Below, piece by piece: positions 21,245 through 33,950 of a stretch of DNA of 64,000 nucleotides. Below the pieces are notes generated by a model. The model was not told where the DNA came from, ran no database searches, and saw only the letters and a program-made list of their open reading frames with translations. Position 1 is the first letter of the stretch. The number at the start of each line of letters is the position of its first letter. A program made the position numbers and the translations under genes. The DNA is from Cenococcum geophilum 1.58. Lineage: Eukaryota; Ascomycota; Dothideomycetes; Gloniales; Gloniaceae. The stretch lies in contig KV748196.1 of the NCBI GenBank assembly GCA_001692895.1, forward strand, positions 1,488,001-1,552,000, given 5' to 3'.

Positions 21245-21560
21245 CCTCCCCCTAATTAGTTAGTGCTTTATAAGTGTACCAGACGCGTAAGCGGGTGGTT
21301 GGTGCACTAAACGCGTAAACGCGTACCTAGTGTACCGAACGCGTAAGCACGTAGTTAGTACAACAGGTGCTATAATTATACACTAGTGGTACTTAAAAAA
21401 TAAAACCACCTATATACAGCCTCCGTAATTGCTTTAATAAAACTATAAAACATAAAGGAAAATATATAAGAAATCTCCCCTAAAGTGCCGTCTAGGCTAC
21501 CTTCCAAACGGTGCCCCAAGCTAGCCGTAAGTTCTGCTTACGGTCCGTAAAATAAGCCGT
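21245..21560 (-). other. copia F 3' noncoding region with purine tract and triple repeat
   Basis: Minus-strand purine tract (AGGGGGAGG, plus 21245-21253) abuts the LTR as expected. It contains the 28-bp triplicate described separately. No coding sequence. It ends at the F RNase H tail. Confidence 0.6.
21274..21357. repeat. 28-bp tandem triplicate with ACGCGTAA cores
   Basis: Three adjacent 28-bp units at 21274, 21302 and 21330, each built as GTGYACY-RRACGCGTAARC-etc. CpG-rich cores survive although RIP is heavy around them. Confidence 0.88.
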
Positions 21561-21683
21561 ACAGCCTTTCGACAGGCCATAGGCGTACCATAGGTACTCC
21601 ATTAGTCCCATTCTACCCATTCTATAACTTTTAGGTTAAGCTTATTTATATTAATTAAGGTTTTAAGGGCTTAACACGGCTTT
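21560..21683 (-). pseudogene. copia F RNase H tail, left of element C
   Basis: Minus frame PC.ALKTLININKLNLKVIEW is the usual end of copia RNase H. Joining across element C (removing one GCTTT) continues the DAITKAK reading from 63402 without a frameshift. Ends at about 21560. Confidence 0.8.
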
Positions 21684-21898
21684 TATAAGGGGATCTTGTA
21701 GATAGGGGGCTATAAGAACACGATTAGAACAGGATAAATTAGTAAAAAAGACGAATCCTTAAGAAGGTAAGGCCTCTAGGATTATAAAGACTATATACTA
21801 CAGGCATATGCCTTTAGTACGTAACCGGCGACCATCTAAGGGGCGTCTAGGGGTTATCCTAAGGGCAACCTAAGGTGTCCGCAATAATATCCCTTACA
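21684..21898 (-). repeat. 3' LTR of C (215 bp)
   Basis: On plus TATAAGGGGATC ... AATATCCCTTACA. Followed on plus by TTACCCCCCCTTCTT, i.e. a minus-strand purine tract next to the LTR, which identifies it as the 3' LTR. Confidence 0.92.
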
Positions 21899-21922
21899 TT
21901 ACCCCCCCCTTCTTATAGTCGG

Positions 21923-22133
21923 TGTAACGGCGCTATCGCACATTACCTGCCAAATTCTGCCATATTCTGCCGACCTGCGATTGGCCCGCCTAAAGCTAGC
22001 GCCTTGGCGGCTTACCCTATATATTTATTTATATTGGTTCTAGCGACCCCTTTTCCTTCTCTTTAGCTTAGTATCTTCGTAATATAGTATTCGTTCAAGC
22101 TTCGGTTTAGAGGCATTTATTTAAGCCGTGATA
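21923..22133 (+). repeat. 5' LTR of D (211 bp)
   Basis: TGTAACGGCGCTATCGC ... TTAAGCCGTGATA. It differs from the 3' LTR at its last bases by opposite transitions (GTGATA against GTAACA), consistent with RIP of an original GTGACA on both strands. Confidence 0.93.
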
Positions 22134-22363
22134 TTATACTAAGCTCTCCCTATCTTGCCTAGGAAGGCCTTAATAATATCCCACCCTAAAGAAACTTTGT
22201 CTACAACGACGCATTAACACGCTATACTTAGACACTAAAACAACTCTATATTGCCTGGGAAGGCCTAGATAATATCCCACCTTATAAGCTAAATAGGACT
22301 AGACCTATACCCCTGGAATTAAAACTAAAGCATATAATACTAATAAACCTTACGAAGCTAACG

Positions 22364-23590
22364 ATGGCACCTAAAGCAAGCTTATTTAAGAGAGCTACCT
22401 CTACCCGAGAGGAACCTGAGATTTAATTAGGATTAGAAATCGAAGATAATAATAATATTGTAGATATACGCGAGCAGATTCGCGCCCTTACAGCCAGCTA
22501 GGAAGCTAATCGTCTTAAAGTAAGAAATATATAAGAGACCCTATAAGAGATCCTAGAAAGCCTTGCGGCCCTATAAAATAGCCTAGCTTCCCCTTTTTAA
22601 AGCCCTAGCCGACCTGTTTACTCTACTAAATATAATATACTAGGGAGTACGGATATAATAATAAAGTAATTAAAGTCCGTTAAGCTCCTTAACCCCCTAC
22701 CACTATCTAACGGGATAGACCCTACCTTTAAGAATTGGAGGATTTAAGTACGAGGAAAGCTCCGTGTTAACTATAACTATTTCCTTTCTAAAGAAGCCAA
22801 AATACTCTACCTCTTTAGTTGAACCACTAGGGACGCCTAACGGCACCTTTAAGCTAAGTTTAAGGACGACTCCCCTATCCAATTTATATCTATTAATGAG
22901 ATAATACGGCACCTAGCGGCTATTTATATTAACCCAAATAAAGTACGGGATGCCCGTTATAACTATAATTACCTAATAATAAAACCAAACTAACCCTTTG
23001 CCGAATTCTAGACTTAATTCCTATACCTTATAGAAAAAGGCTAGGTTCCCCTTAAGAACTACTAATTAGACCTATATAATAAGCTAATAATCTGGCTATA
23101 AGAAAAGATTACTATAACCTTAGATAACCTACTAACCCACGAAAAACTTATAGCTTGTTACTTATTATTAGACTTAAAACTAAAGCGGATTAACGCCTAC
23201 CCTAATTAGCAGAAGCGACTCCGTAATAATTCGAACTCGCTAGCTACACCTATAAGAGCTAGAGTAGGAAGATAAGTTATAACTACTCTTATACTAAAGG
23301 CGGTTATAACTATATACTAGCGAGCCTCGCCCAACTAGCTACGTACTACGCCATTAACTAGTATTCGCTATAATACTCCAATTAACCCTGCCTCGGCTAC
23401 GTGCTTTAACTATAATAAGTAAGGTTACTTTACTTTATTCTGCCCGGAGCTAAAGGATATAGGTAATATTAAGGAGATAGAGGAAAGAGAAACGTTTAAT
23501 AAGTTAGGAAAAAAAGAACCTTAGGGAAAGACTCCCCCCTAGGGTACCCTATTAATCTTAAAGAGATTAATCTTAGTTAGTTAATGGGTA
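22364..23590 (+). pseudogene. D gag
   Basis: ATG at 22364 opens MAPKASLFKRATST. There follow an acidic, likely coiled segment (IEDNNNIVDIREQIRALTA), the capsid-like region with LNPLPLSNGIDPTFKNWRI, EAKILYLFS, and a CCHC knuckle near 23400-23450 (CFNYNK.GYFTLFCPE) in which one Cys and the His have changed. This is the standard gag order for fungal chromoviruses. Stops are Gln-type. Total about 400 codons. Confidence 0.82.
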
Positions 23591-23599
23591 GAAAGCATT

Positions 23600-26500
23600 T
23601 TACGGTTCTATATATAGTATCTTAAAATAAATATAAAGTTAATATAACCGCCCTTATTAACACTAGAGTAAATAGCTTCGCCTTTATAAATACTACCTAT
23701 ATAAATAATATTGCTAAGTTTCTAAATATAGAAGCCATCTAACTAGAGAAGTCTATCTAGGTAAAGGGCTATAATAGCCAAGCTAGTTGGCCCGTTACCT
23801 ACGTCTTAAAGTTATATATCGCTCTTAACGGATAACGCCAATACGGTATCCCCTTTTATATCCTAGACCTAGGGTCCCATAATATAATCCTTAGACGAAA
23901 ATAGATATCCTATTTTAATATTTAGTTAAATATATAAAAAAGACGGTTTATCTAGCCGGAGGATAGACTAAGGTTGCCCTCCTTTATTAGGGAGATCTGA
24001 ACTAACTGTAAGATACTAGCCGTAAGGGGTAACCCTACCTACTAGTAGGATATCCGGGCCTATAACCTAGCCTTTACTTAAGAGAACGCCCGCTATAAAG
24101 CTGGAAAGAACTCCGTACCGATAAAGATACTCTCTTAAAGCGCTACGTTTAAAGAGGACTCTATATACGGAAGCGGGATAGATAATAATATAGATAATGT
24201 CTAAATCGCATAGATCTAGCTATTTTGGGGGGGAGCGTATTAATAGGATATAAGGGATAACCTCTAAAAGATATAATAGGAGCTAAAAGGAGTAATAATA
24301 ACGCCAGTACCCTGGAAGTCCCTAAAGTTACATACGCCCCTATTATTAGTTAACCCCCCTACTATAGATATTGCCGTAATTAGCGCTATAGTGTTCCACT
24401 TTAATATATACTGGAAGGACAATAAGGTCTTTATAATAAGCCTATATAAGATTAACCGAATTATTAATAATAGAGAGGAAAGGCTAGATAAGGAAACCGA
24501 TAAGGAATTAGTTAAATGTCTCCTTCTTACTATTTATATAGGCTATAAGGATACATTCTTAAAGGCGGCCTTAGATAAGTTACCCCTTTACCAGATATAT
24601 AATTATAAGATTTAATTAGAGGCTAATAACTCACTAGGCTATAGCTCCCTCTACTATTAATTAACGGATAAGCTAAAAGTAATAAAGTAGTACTTAATTA
24701 ACAACCTAGATAAAGGGTTTATTAAACCAAGTTAAGCCCCTTTTACTTCCCCTATTCTATTTATAAAAAAGCCTAATAGAGGCCTTTATTTTTATATTAA
24801 CTATTAAAAGCTAAACGCTATTACTTAAAAGAACTAGTATTCTATTCCTTTAATTAACGAGACCCTTATATATCTAAGCTAGGTAAAGATTTTTACCAAA
24901 CTTAATATCCGCCAAGCTTTTTACTAAATTAGGATAGACCCTATATCTAAAGATTTAATAACGTTCCGTACCTGCTATAGTTCCTATAAATATAAAGTTC
25001 TTCCTTTTAGATTAATAAATAGACCGGCTATATACCAAAGGTATATAAATAACGTTCTTTTTAATTACCTCGACGAATTCTATATAGTATACCTAGATGA
25101 TATTCTTATATACTCGGACAACGAACTTAAGCATTAAGTTCATATTAAGAAGGTCCTAGAGAGGCTACGGAACCTAGGCTTATAAGTTGATATTAAGAAA
25201 TATGAGTTTAGGGTAAAACATATAAAATACCTTAGGTTTATTATAACTATAAAAGGAATTAAGGTTAACCCTAAGAAGGTAAAGGCAATCTATAACTAGA
25301 AGCCCCCTTATATAGTAAAAGGAATCCAGTCCTTTCTTAGTTTTTATAATTTCTACCGCTAGTTTATTTATAACTACGGAATTATAGTAAAACCTTTTAT
25401 ATAACTAACTAGGAAGGATACGCCTTTTATCTTTAACAATAGCTATATAAAGGCCTTTAAAGAGGTAAAAAATCGGCTTATCTCTTTTTTAATCCTTTAT
25501 TACTATAACCCGGACCTTAAATTAATGCTAAAAATAGACGCCTCTAATAGGGTCGTAGCGGGAATCCTATTATAGTTATATCTAGATAGCGAATAGTACC
25601 TTATAGCTTTCTTCTTAAAGATAATAAACTTAGCTAAGTGTAACTATAAAGTACATAATAAAGAAATGCTAGCTATTATTTAATTACTCTTCTAATAGCG
25701 CGTAGAGCTTAAAGGTACGAACTCCCAGATTAAGATATATATAGATTATAAAGCCCTAGAGTACTTTATAACTATAAAGCAGCTTATAAAGCAATAAGCC
25801 TAGTAGGCTAAAATACTCTCCTAATTCTTCTTTATAATTATATATTATTCTAGTAAGCAAAACTCTAAGGCTAATACTTTAACCTAAAGAGAATAAAATA
25901 TAGGACCCTAGGATAAGCTAAAGACCCAATATTAGACGCGCGCCCTCCTCTATCTAGAATAGCTTAACCCACGGATCCTTAAGAAGCTAGACTCCTAGTA
26001 AAACGAGCTAATATTAATAAAGGAGTCCTTAAATAAGCTAATAGGGCTAATTAACCGCCTCCTAACTGTAAACCGCACGGCTAACGCCCTAAGGGCCCTC
26101 CGCGAATAAGCCGTAAAAGGAAACCCCAATTTTAAAACGGAGGAAGAATTACTCCTATACTAGGAGCGGCTTATAATCCCTAATATTAATAATCTATAAA
26201 CTAAACTGATCCGCGAAGCTTATTACTAAGTCTTTACGGTATACCCTAGCAAGAACAAGACCCGTAAAATTATTAACTGCCACTACTATTAGCTAAGAAT
26301 AGTTATGGATATTAATTAATATATACGGAACTGTAAAGACTGCTAGAGAGCTATAATCCTATAGGATAAGACCCTAAGACTACTTAAGCCACTCCTAATA
26401 CCAGAGCGCCCTTAGCAGTATATCTTTATAGACTTCTATAAACTACCTAGGGACCGTAATGGATATAATATAGTTATAGTTATAGTTAACCGCTTTAGTA

Positions 26501-27590
26501 AACGCCTATTCTTAATTCCATATTACAAAAATATTAATACTAAAGAGGCAGCCTAGCTATATATCCATTACGTCTACTAAATCTACGGACTACTAGATAC
26601 TATTATGTCTAATTATAGGCTATAGTTTATATCAGCCTTCTAAAATAAGTTTACCTAGATCCTAAGTATTAAGCTAAAGCTTTCTACGGCTTATTACCCC
26701 CAGATAGACGGTTAGATAGAGATTATAAATTAGTACCTAGACCAAAGGCTTAGGCCCTTCATTAACTATTTCTAGGATAACTGGTCTAAACTACTACCCT
26801 TAATAGACTACGCGCAAGCAACCCTACCCCATAACTCTATAGGGTTTGCCCCAATTCAGCTAGAAATAGGATACTTACCCTGCATAAGCTTTAACTAAAA
26901 AAGGCTAAAAGAACCCTAAACTATATAAGAGAAGCTATCTTATACTAAGGCCTAACAGTACACCAAATGATTAGAGGAGGCCTAGACGGTAGCCTATAAG
27001 AACCTAGAAAAAGCTTAGAGGTTAATAGAACAGCAGGCGAACAAACACCATCAAGAGCCCGATTTTGCCCCTAGCGATATAGTCTAGGTTATAATAAGGA
27101 ATTAGAGGACTAAACAACCTAGCCGTAAGCTAGACTACCGGATAGCAGGACTATATAAAGTTCTTAAGAAAATAGGCAACTTATACAAAATAAAGCTCCC
27201 AGACTTAATTAGGGTTTACCCTATCTTTTTACTAAATAAGTTACGGAAAGCTGCGAACGACCTATTACCTGGACAAAAGAATAAGCCTCCCCTACCAGTT
27301 TAAGTAAACGGTGATAATAAATAGGAGGTTAATAAAATACTAGCCTGCAAGATAGTATAGGGAGCGCTAAAATACCATATCTAATAAAAGGGCTACGATT
27401 CTAACCTAACCTGGTACCCTATATAGAACTTTATAGGCTGCCCCTAGAAGCTTAAAGAATTTTATAACTAATACCCTAATACGCCTAAACCCCTAAAGTA
27501 CCTAGACGAATAGATAGAATGCTAGTATAATAAAGATAATAAGTTACTAGAAGAATATAGGGACAAAAACGCCCTAAAGCCCTAATACAG
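23600..27590 (+). pseudogene. D pol: protease, RT, RNase H, integrase, chromodomain
   Basis: Protease region 23640-23900, active site decayed (NTRVNSF). An unbroken 75-codon piece at 24391-24615 ends DTFLKAALDKLPLYQIYNYKI, just before RT. RT 24600-25400 keeps QAFYQIRI and an intact VYLDDILIYS (25084-25113). RNase H 25480-25900 (LKIDASNRVVAGILL, NKEMLAII). Integrase 26200-27000 (NCKDC, YIFIDFYKLPRDRNGYN, YYPQIDG). Chromodomain about 27320-27520 (VNKILACKI, YHI..KGYDSNLTWYPI, FYNQYPNTPKP). All expected parts are present; scattered stops make it inactive. Confidence 0.9.
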
Positions 27591-27886
27591 CTATCTGCCA
27601 AATTCTGCTATATTCTGCCGTTTTCTGCTAGTACCGTAAAATTTCAGATATCTAGGAACTTTAACCGCCGGTTAAAGTTGTCTAATTGGTTAGATCTATG
27701 CTAAGACTTTTAACAGCTACTCTTTCTGACCTAGTGCTTCCACTTAGCCTACAATTGCCCTTTGTACTTAGTTAGGACGGACTTATATCCCCTTTATCTC
27801 CTTATCTTATATTTTTATAATCCTACGTTTATAAGCCTAGTGCTACCCTATTTTTTCTAACTAAGCCTAAGGGTAGGCTTTCTTTT

Positions 27887-27898
27887 AAAGAGGGGGGT
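27887..27898 (+). other. polypurine tract of D
   Basis: AAAGAGGGGGG ends two bases before the 3' LTR. The 300 bp before it (27590-27886) hold no gene. Confidence 0.8.
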
Positions 27899-27900
27899 AA

Positions 27901-28111
27901 TGTAACGGCGCTATCGCACATTACCTGCCAAATTCTACCATATTCTACCGACCTGCGATTAGCCCGCCTAAAGCTAGCGCCTTGGCGGCTTACCCTATAT
28001 ATTTGTTTACATCGGTCCTAGCGACCCCTTTTCCTTCTCTTTAGCTTAGTATCTTCGTAATATAGCATTCGTTCAAGCTTCGGTTTAGAGGCATTTATTT
28101 AAGCCGTAACA
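27901..28111 (+). repeat. 3' LTR of D (211 bp)
   Basis: TGTAACGGCGCTATCGC ... AAGCCGTAACA. Same length as the 5' LTR and nearly identical. Confidence 0.93.
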
Positions 28112-30300
28112 GATAGCCCCCAATTGCTATTACCTTACAGTAAGGAGATTATAAGGGCTTATCCCAGAAGAGGTTTAGAAAGATATTAGAAAGGTATCGG
28201 TATACCACTATATATTATCTATCTATCTAACCCCTACTTTAAACTCGTAAAAACCCTTAATAAGAAAAAAACATAACTAAAGAAAAGACGCGAGGATTGC
28301 TAAAAGACCTATTAGAAGCCTACTAGAAGTATACTAGTAACTACCTAGGCTAACATAGGGATTTTTATACAACTCTACTTCTAAGCCTTTATACTAATCT
28401 ATAATCAATTATAAGTATTATAGGCAATTTAGTATTCCAGTATAGTTCCATAGAACCTTTTAGTATAGGATTTAATATATAAAGCCTTAGCTTACCGTTA
28501 TTTTTAACTGCTAAGATATAGTCTATAATTCTTTCTTATAATCCTTTTCTTATAATCCTCTACGTCACTAACGCATTGCTCCCGCATTTGCCCTTAGGCT
28601 ATTAGATACGGTTAAGGTATCAATTAGTTAGTTAAAGAGACTTATCTCTTAAGATTTAGTAATCCTATACTGTATATTTAGTATAGCTCTACTGCCTAGC
28701 AAACAGGGACATTTTATAATAGCAATTGTAGCTATTATACGATTGTTAAAAACGTCTATAACGTTATTCTTTAATACTATAGTATCGTTTTAGGTCTAAT
28801 TTAACCTATATACGTCTTTAATTTAACGTCTTAATTACCTTCCCCCGGCCGCGTAGTTAGTTTTTATAAGGAAGTAATAGTCAAATAACTTATACGCGTA
28901 TTTCCTTCCTTTTAAATAACGCTATTGTAACGGAGTTATATTAGTAAGGTTACAGCTATTTACTAAAAGGGTAATAGACGGTAAAGTATAAAAACACTTT
29001 ACTTATTAAGCTTAATCCTTTTCCTCAACACCTTACTTCCCATTATTAACCTTCGTCCAATTTGGACGTATCTTTAATATATTATTAAGATTTTCTTCTT
29101 TTTTATCATTAATTCAATATACCTCTTTATTCTCCTACTAACTACTCTTTTAAGCAAATTCCATAACATATCCTAGCCCTACCTTTATATATAGAACCCT
29201 AACCNCNNCTAANNNNTAACTAGTNCTAGTCCTACCTAAATAATTTTGCCTATACGTCTTTAAAAGACTAGAAATCTAATAATAGGATTCTAGAGGCTTA
29301 TAATAAGACGCACTATATTAGATCTAATACCTTTAGTCCTTATAATCAATGCATGCATACTAAGAGCAGCAGTTACATTAAGGTAAGTTTTTCTATCCTT
29401 AATAGATTTTCATTGCTAACTTTGAGCTTTAATAGCCTGGGCCTAAGTAGCAACGTTCCTTTAATGTCCTTAACTACTATATTGCCCGGGCTCTCTCTTA
29501 TTCTAGCATAAATACTAAACAACTTAGCCGAATTTAAGACTATGCTATAGCTATCTATACTGCCTATAATTCCTAGTAAGCTAGCTAGTAATGCCTAATA
29601 TAAGAGTAAGGTTAGTATACTAAGGATAGGGTATATAATGGGGGTAATAAGAAGAAGGTTACTGTCTACTATAGGAAGAAGTTCACGCATACGCGTTAAG
29701 TTTCAAAAAAGCATAATATAATACGGTATTAGGTAGGTTACCCTTTAGGTACCTAGCGAATAGGTAACTAACAGTTACTATAGTAAGGTCTCGGTAGTTC
29801 TAGACTATACTAGCCAGCTAACGTCTCTATTCATTCTAGGCTTAAGCGTGTCTTTATTAACTATAAGCTTACTCCCTAAGAGCTTTATTAGTATTGGTTT
29901 ACACCTAATATTAGTGTTAAGCATTTAAGAGTCTCTGCTCTAGCTATACCTTATTATCCTACCCCTATTTTCATGCCTACCTATACCCCTACTAAGGGTT
30001 CTAGTTCTCATTCTTATTAGCCATCCCTTAGAGGGCCAATAGATACTAATCCTACTTCTAAGGATAAGGCATAGTGGCTTCCTAGATTAGGCATTTGTGG
30101 TTTAGACTTTTAGGATTCATTCTTATACATAATAGCAATCGAGGACCTTAATTAGGTGCTTAGAAAGGCCTCATAAGGCTTTTAAAAAGGGCTTAGAAGC
30201 CCTAAAAACAATATTCCTAGTATAGATTAATAAATAAGAATACAATTCTAGCAAAATACCCTATTAACTCTATGCTATATATATAAAAAGGCTAAGGACC
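28112..30300. other. unresolved RIP-degraded segment inside C
   Basis: Lies between D and the end of the C chromodomain. An interior island (about 29300-30290) shows three competing long readings once Gln-type stops are ignored: one on plus and two on minus. One minus reading (29580-29380) contains IDSYS, LFSIY and ESPGNIVV, which could be a copia protease, but evidence is weak. 28926-28954 is a near-palindrome TGTAAC...GTTACA with TATAAAAAC about 45 bp on, perhaps an LTR or inverted repeat edge. Probably one more inserted element that I cannot classify. Confidence 0.4.
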
Positions 30301-30791
30301 CGTCCTACCTTAGGCCGTAGCCCTATCCCTATAGTTTCCGGAGCCTATCTATTCTATATCCGATTTAACCTATTTACTCTTTTCGCGAGCTTTCTTTATA
30401 GGTCGCAATAACACTATAGTATTAGAGCGCTTTTTACAACTTATAGATTATGGACCTTAGTCCTAATATTTTTTTAGAATATCTTTATAATAATTAAGGT
30501 AATCCTTTAGTTCCTATATAGAGTTCTTAGCAGGCTAGCCTAGCTATTTAACTTTAAATTAAAGCTTATTCTTAACAGACTTATAGCGTAGTATAGCTTT
30601 AACCTTATACTACTCGCCCACTACCTTAAGGTATTTAATTAGGCCTAGACGGAAGTTCTTTTCCGGTAGTAGTTTATACCATAGCTCTAGTAGGTTTATA
30701 TAAAATACTAAATATATATAGGCTATAGATAGGGGTAGCTAGAGACGGTAGGCTAGCTTACTAATTTATTCCTTAACTTAGAAGGGACCTA
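30300..30791 (-). pseudogene. C pol end: integrase C-terminus and chromodomain
   Basis: Minus frame: GPFQVKE, LAYRL.LPLS, IYLVFYINLLELW, then VVGE.YKVKAILRYKSVKNKL.FKVK.LGQPAKNS as a chromodomain and a short basic tail. This is the GPF/Y module plus chromodomain of chromoviruses. The piece begins right at the A2 insertion: the preceding residues (NIKTRxxLKKLNIRYL) are found at 49443-49530. Confidence 0.82.
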
Positions 30792-31215
30792 TATAACGGA
30801 ACCTTGTAGTAGGAACTATAATAGGCTCGTTATTAGGCTAGGTGTGTAGGTAATGTAAATTAAAGTTAACAACGTAATAATAACTGGTGGAGTNGTTGCC
30901 TAATANATTAACTCTAATTNTATTCTAAGAATTACTANAANNAAGGAACTATCTAGGTAGGGANTNAGGGTCCTTAAATATATAACCGTACTCCTATAAA
31001 ATCCTTCTTATACGTAATATACGTATACTCTATCTACTCTATTCTGGATTTTATAGATTATATAGATTATATAGATTATATTATATAACCTTAGTTACCA
31101 TTCCTTATTATATAGTTCTATCGGCTCTATTTTAGACCATACTTAGATTAACTAACTAGCTTCTTCTAACTCTTCTCTAAGTAGTCGTAATATTGTACTT
31201 AAAGCGTCCGTAATA
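30792..31215 (-). repeat. 3' LTR of A2 (424 bp)
   Basis: On plus TATAACGGAACC ... GCGTCCGTAATA. Contains a TATAGATTA tandem (about 31058-31083). Several N positions (30895-30963). The purine tract lies at 31216 onward on minus. Confidence 0.92.
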
Positions 31216-32394
31216 CTATCTCCTTCCTCTTTATCTTTATCCTTAAAGATTCCTAATATCTCTAAGTTATTTACTAGAGGTATAATGTCCGTTTAATTAA
31301 TTTGGTTAATATTATTACTTATTATACCTAAAGCAATTTCTTCTTCTTTAACTGCTTGTCGCGTTCGTACTATTACTGCAATATTATCTCTTAGTGAGAT
31401 TATACTATCTCTATATTCTTACTATTTAAAAAAGGGGTTAGTTTATATTATATTGGCGAACCTATCTTTGTAATAACCGTCCTTTTATTTAAAGTGCACT
31501 AAAGCGAATATTTATTCGTCCTATAATATTCGCTTTATCTCTAATACTAAATATATATAACCTATTACTTTTAATAGTCGTCTAGTTCCCTAATTAATTT
31601 ATCTTAGGGTCTTATATTTAATCTACTGCTATACGGCTAGATAATAAACTGTCTATTACTTTTACTAAATTACGCCGTTCTCGGGACGCTAAACGGGAGG
31701 CTGCTAATGCTTAGCAACGGGCCCTTAAGTCTCGTTTAGCGGCGTCCACTTAACTAATCCGTCTTAAGAAAGTGCGTAAGAAGGTTTATTTTAAGGAGTA
31801 GAAGCTTATAAAATAGGGTTTATAGGAACTTAATAATAAAAAAACGGATTTCTTTTTAATAGAGAAGGAAATAGATCTAAATAGCTCGGCAACTGGTCTT
31901 CTTAGGTCCCCCTTAGGTAACTTATTTTTTAGCGATCCTTTTTTATTAATGCTGCCTAACCTAATTTCTTCCGATACTCCTATACCTTTCCCCTAGCATT
32001 CTTTAAATTCTTTAGTAGCTTCTAGGTAGTCTTAGTGTAGCCTATTTACTTAACTTTATACTATATTTTATTATTAATGTCCTTATAGCTAACAATCTTT
32101 AAAACTTACTATTTATCTTCTTTCTATCCTCTATATATATCTGCTTTATATACTAGTAGCTTAATATTCCTATATACTAGCTTTAGTATAGCAATGTACT
32201 ATATAGGGTAGATCTTTATTTTAACTAGTAGGTTTAACTTAAATATAACTAGTAAAATTTTCTACTTAATTTTAAAAGGTTCTAGTCTAATATAGTTTAA
32301 TTTCTTACTTAGTTATTAACTTTTGAAAATTTTATATAGTAGCTACACTTTATCTCCCTCCTTAAGATCTAGTCCCTTAGATCTCTTAATATTA
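31216..32394 (-). pseudogene. A2 3' region and pol end up to B2
   Basis: Contains the 3' noncoding region, the C-terminal chromodomain (about 32020-32110, sense minus) and the end of integrase, cut at B2. The opposite-strand frame is listed separately. Confidence 0.75.
31500..31960 (+). pseudogene. opposite-strand conserved frame in A2
   Basis: Plus frame with Gln-type stops: AKREAANA, RALKSRLAAS, LIRLKKVRKKVYFKE, KLIK.GL.ELNNKKTD, IEKEIDLNSSA. Aligned with A1 it is nearly the same protein; A0 and A3 carry a second variant. Confidence 0.55.
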
Positions 32395-33950
32395 GTAGTA
32401 GTAGTTCTTTAATTAACGTCTGATACGGATCCTATCTTAGCCCACGCAGACTACTCCGTCACAGGGGGGAAAACTTGTAATTTACATAAAGAAAACCCTG
32501 CAGTTGGGGGAGGAAAAACCCTATAAGCAGCCTCAGTAGGATGAAAAACCCCGATTTGCCATGTTTACACGTAGCAGCGGCCCTACGGGCCTACTGCACG
32601 TCCTCCTCCTTAGATGTTTTAAACTCCTTAGGAACCACTGCTTCCTTCTCTAGCTTGTCAAAGCTAGGGTTTACTACGTCCCAGCTAGGCCTTACTAATC
32701 AATTACTGTGTCTTATTGTCTCTTTATATCCCATATCTTACCCATCCCCTATATACTATCTCTTATGTAGACCACTGCCATATACGCCTTACCTTCCCCC
32801 CTCTAGAGCTATTAAAGGCGTAAGGGGGATTTATCCGTTCTAACCACCGTAATACTAATAAGCGAGCGGGATATTGTGTTATTTAGGTATCTTTTGTGCC
32901 TAGGCCCCAGCTAGGCCCTCTCTAAGGGTCACCACTCCGTCAAAAGGAGATAGGGAAAACCGTAGGTCGCAATCCAAGCTGCTAGGTAGTATTTAGTAGT
33001 TAAAACAGGTGGTTATATAGTAGAGTTTAACATGCCTACTTATCTAGGCCTCTACCCTAGTTTTCTAGTATTTATCCCAAACCTAGGCCTAAAGGCCTAG
33101 GGGCTTTCCATAAGCAGTTAGCTGCCACTACCTTAACGGGGGGTTTCACCAGTTCTTTTGGATATCTTATAATAGGTTAGCCCAAGTACTAGTCTACCCC
33201 CCCGCAGTCTATATAAGAGTCTCCTCCCAAAGTTAGTATGCTTTTGCATAGCTTAGAAGCCTTCTATAGCCTCTAGTTTTACACCTTTTTTATTATTTCC
33301 GCCGGTATAGGCATAAGCTGCCTTTTCCAGGGGTCGCAACTCCCGTCTTACGTGCCTATTGGCGTAATCCTATAAAGGTGTTATAGCTATATCCTATAAT
33401 ATAGAAGCCTTAGGTACCTTCTATAGTTAAGGCCTAGACCAAAAAAGCCTCCCCTGCCTAAGTAACTCCTATTTACTCCTTAAGCGTATCTCACTAGCAT
33501 ACCGCCCTAGAGGCGAACGGTTCCGTCTATTAATATACTAATACGCGCATCCATTCTCTCGAGCTATATAGTAGTCTCTCCGGCTAGGGTATAATCCTAC
33601 CTATCTACTAGGTGCACTAGGGGTTAGAGCCTAGCTAAGGGGTAAGGTCCCTAGAGCTAGTAGTAGCTACTACGCACTACGCCCCGCGGGAGGCTAGTAG
33701 AAGTATAGAGGCGCAACACCCTATACTACTACCAGTTCCCGTTTCGCGTTGCCTATAGGAGTCTCCTTATAATAGGCCGACCGTGTCTTATAGGAGGGGG
33801 GCTGTAGAGACGCCAGGTCCCGCACTAGGCGACCTACTCCCCCCCCTCCTACTAACCAAGCTTGTGTCCCCTCTTTTTATAAGCTATGCCTGTGTCTCTA
33901 ACTATCAAGTCCTCATCCGACTGGCCTGTGTTTCCCCTATAGCCTCCCCC

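Larger units (their letters stand above)
21923..28111 (+). mobile_element. gypsy chromovirus D, structurally complete
   Basis: 6189 bp with two 211-bp LTRs (21923-22133, 27901-28111), gag, pol with chromodomain and a purine tract. Flanks are GTCGG (left) and GATAG (right), which do not match as a TSD, so one flank has been altered or the insertion was unusual. Its RIP load is lower than that of A copies: several hundred bases at a time stay open. Confidence 0.92.

Noticed and set aside
29380..29580. Copia protease on the minus strand
   Set aside because: IDSYS and LFSIY are suggestive, but two other frames in the same place read equally well and no neighbouring copia domain supports it.
32541..32843. 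100-codon plus frame at the shared end of B2
   Set aside because: The same interval in B1 is broken and the predicted protein has no recognisable family. Not supported as a gene.
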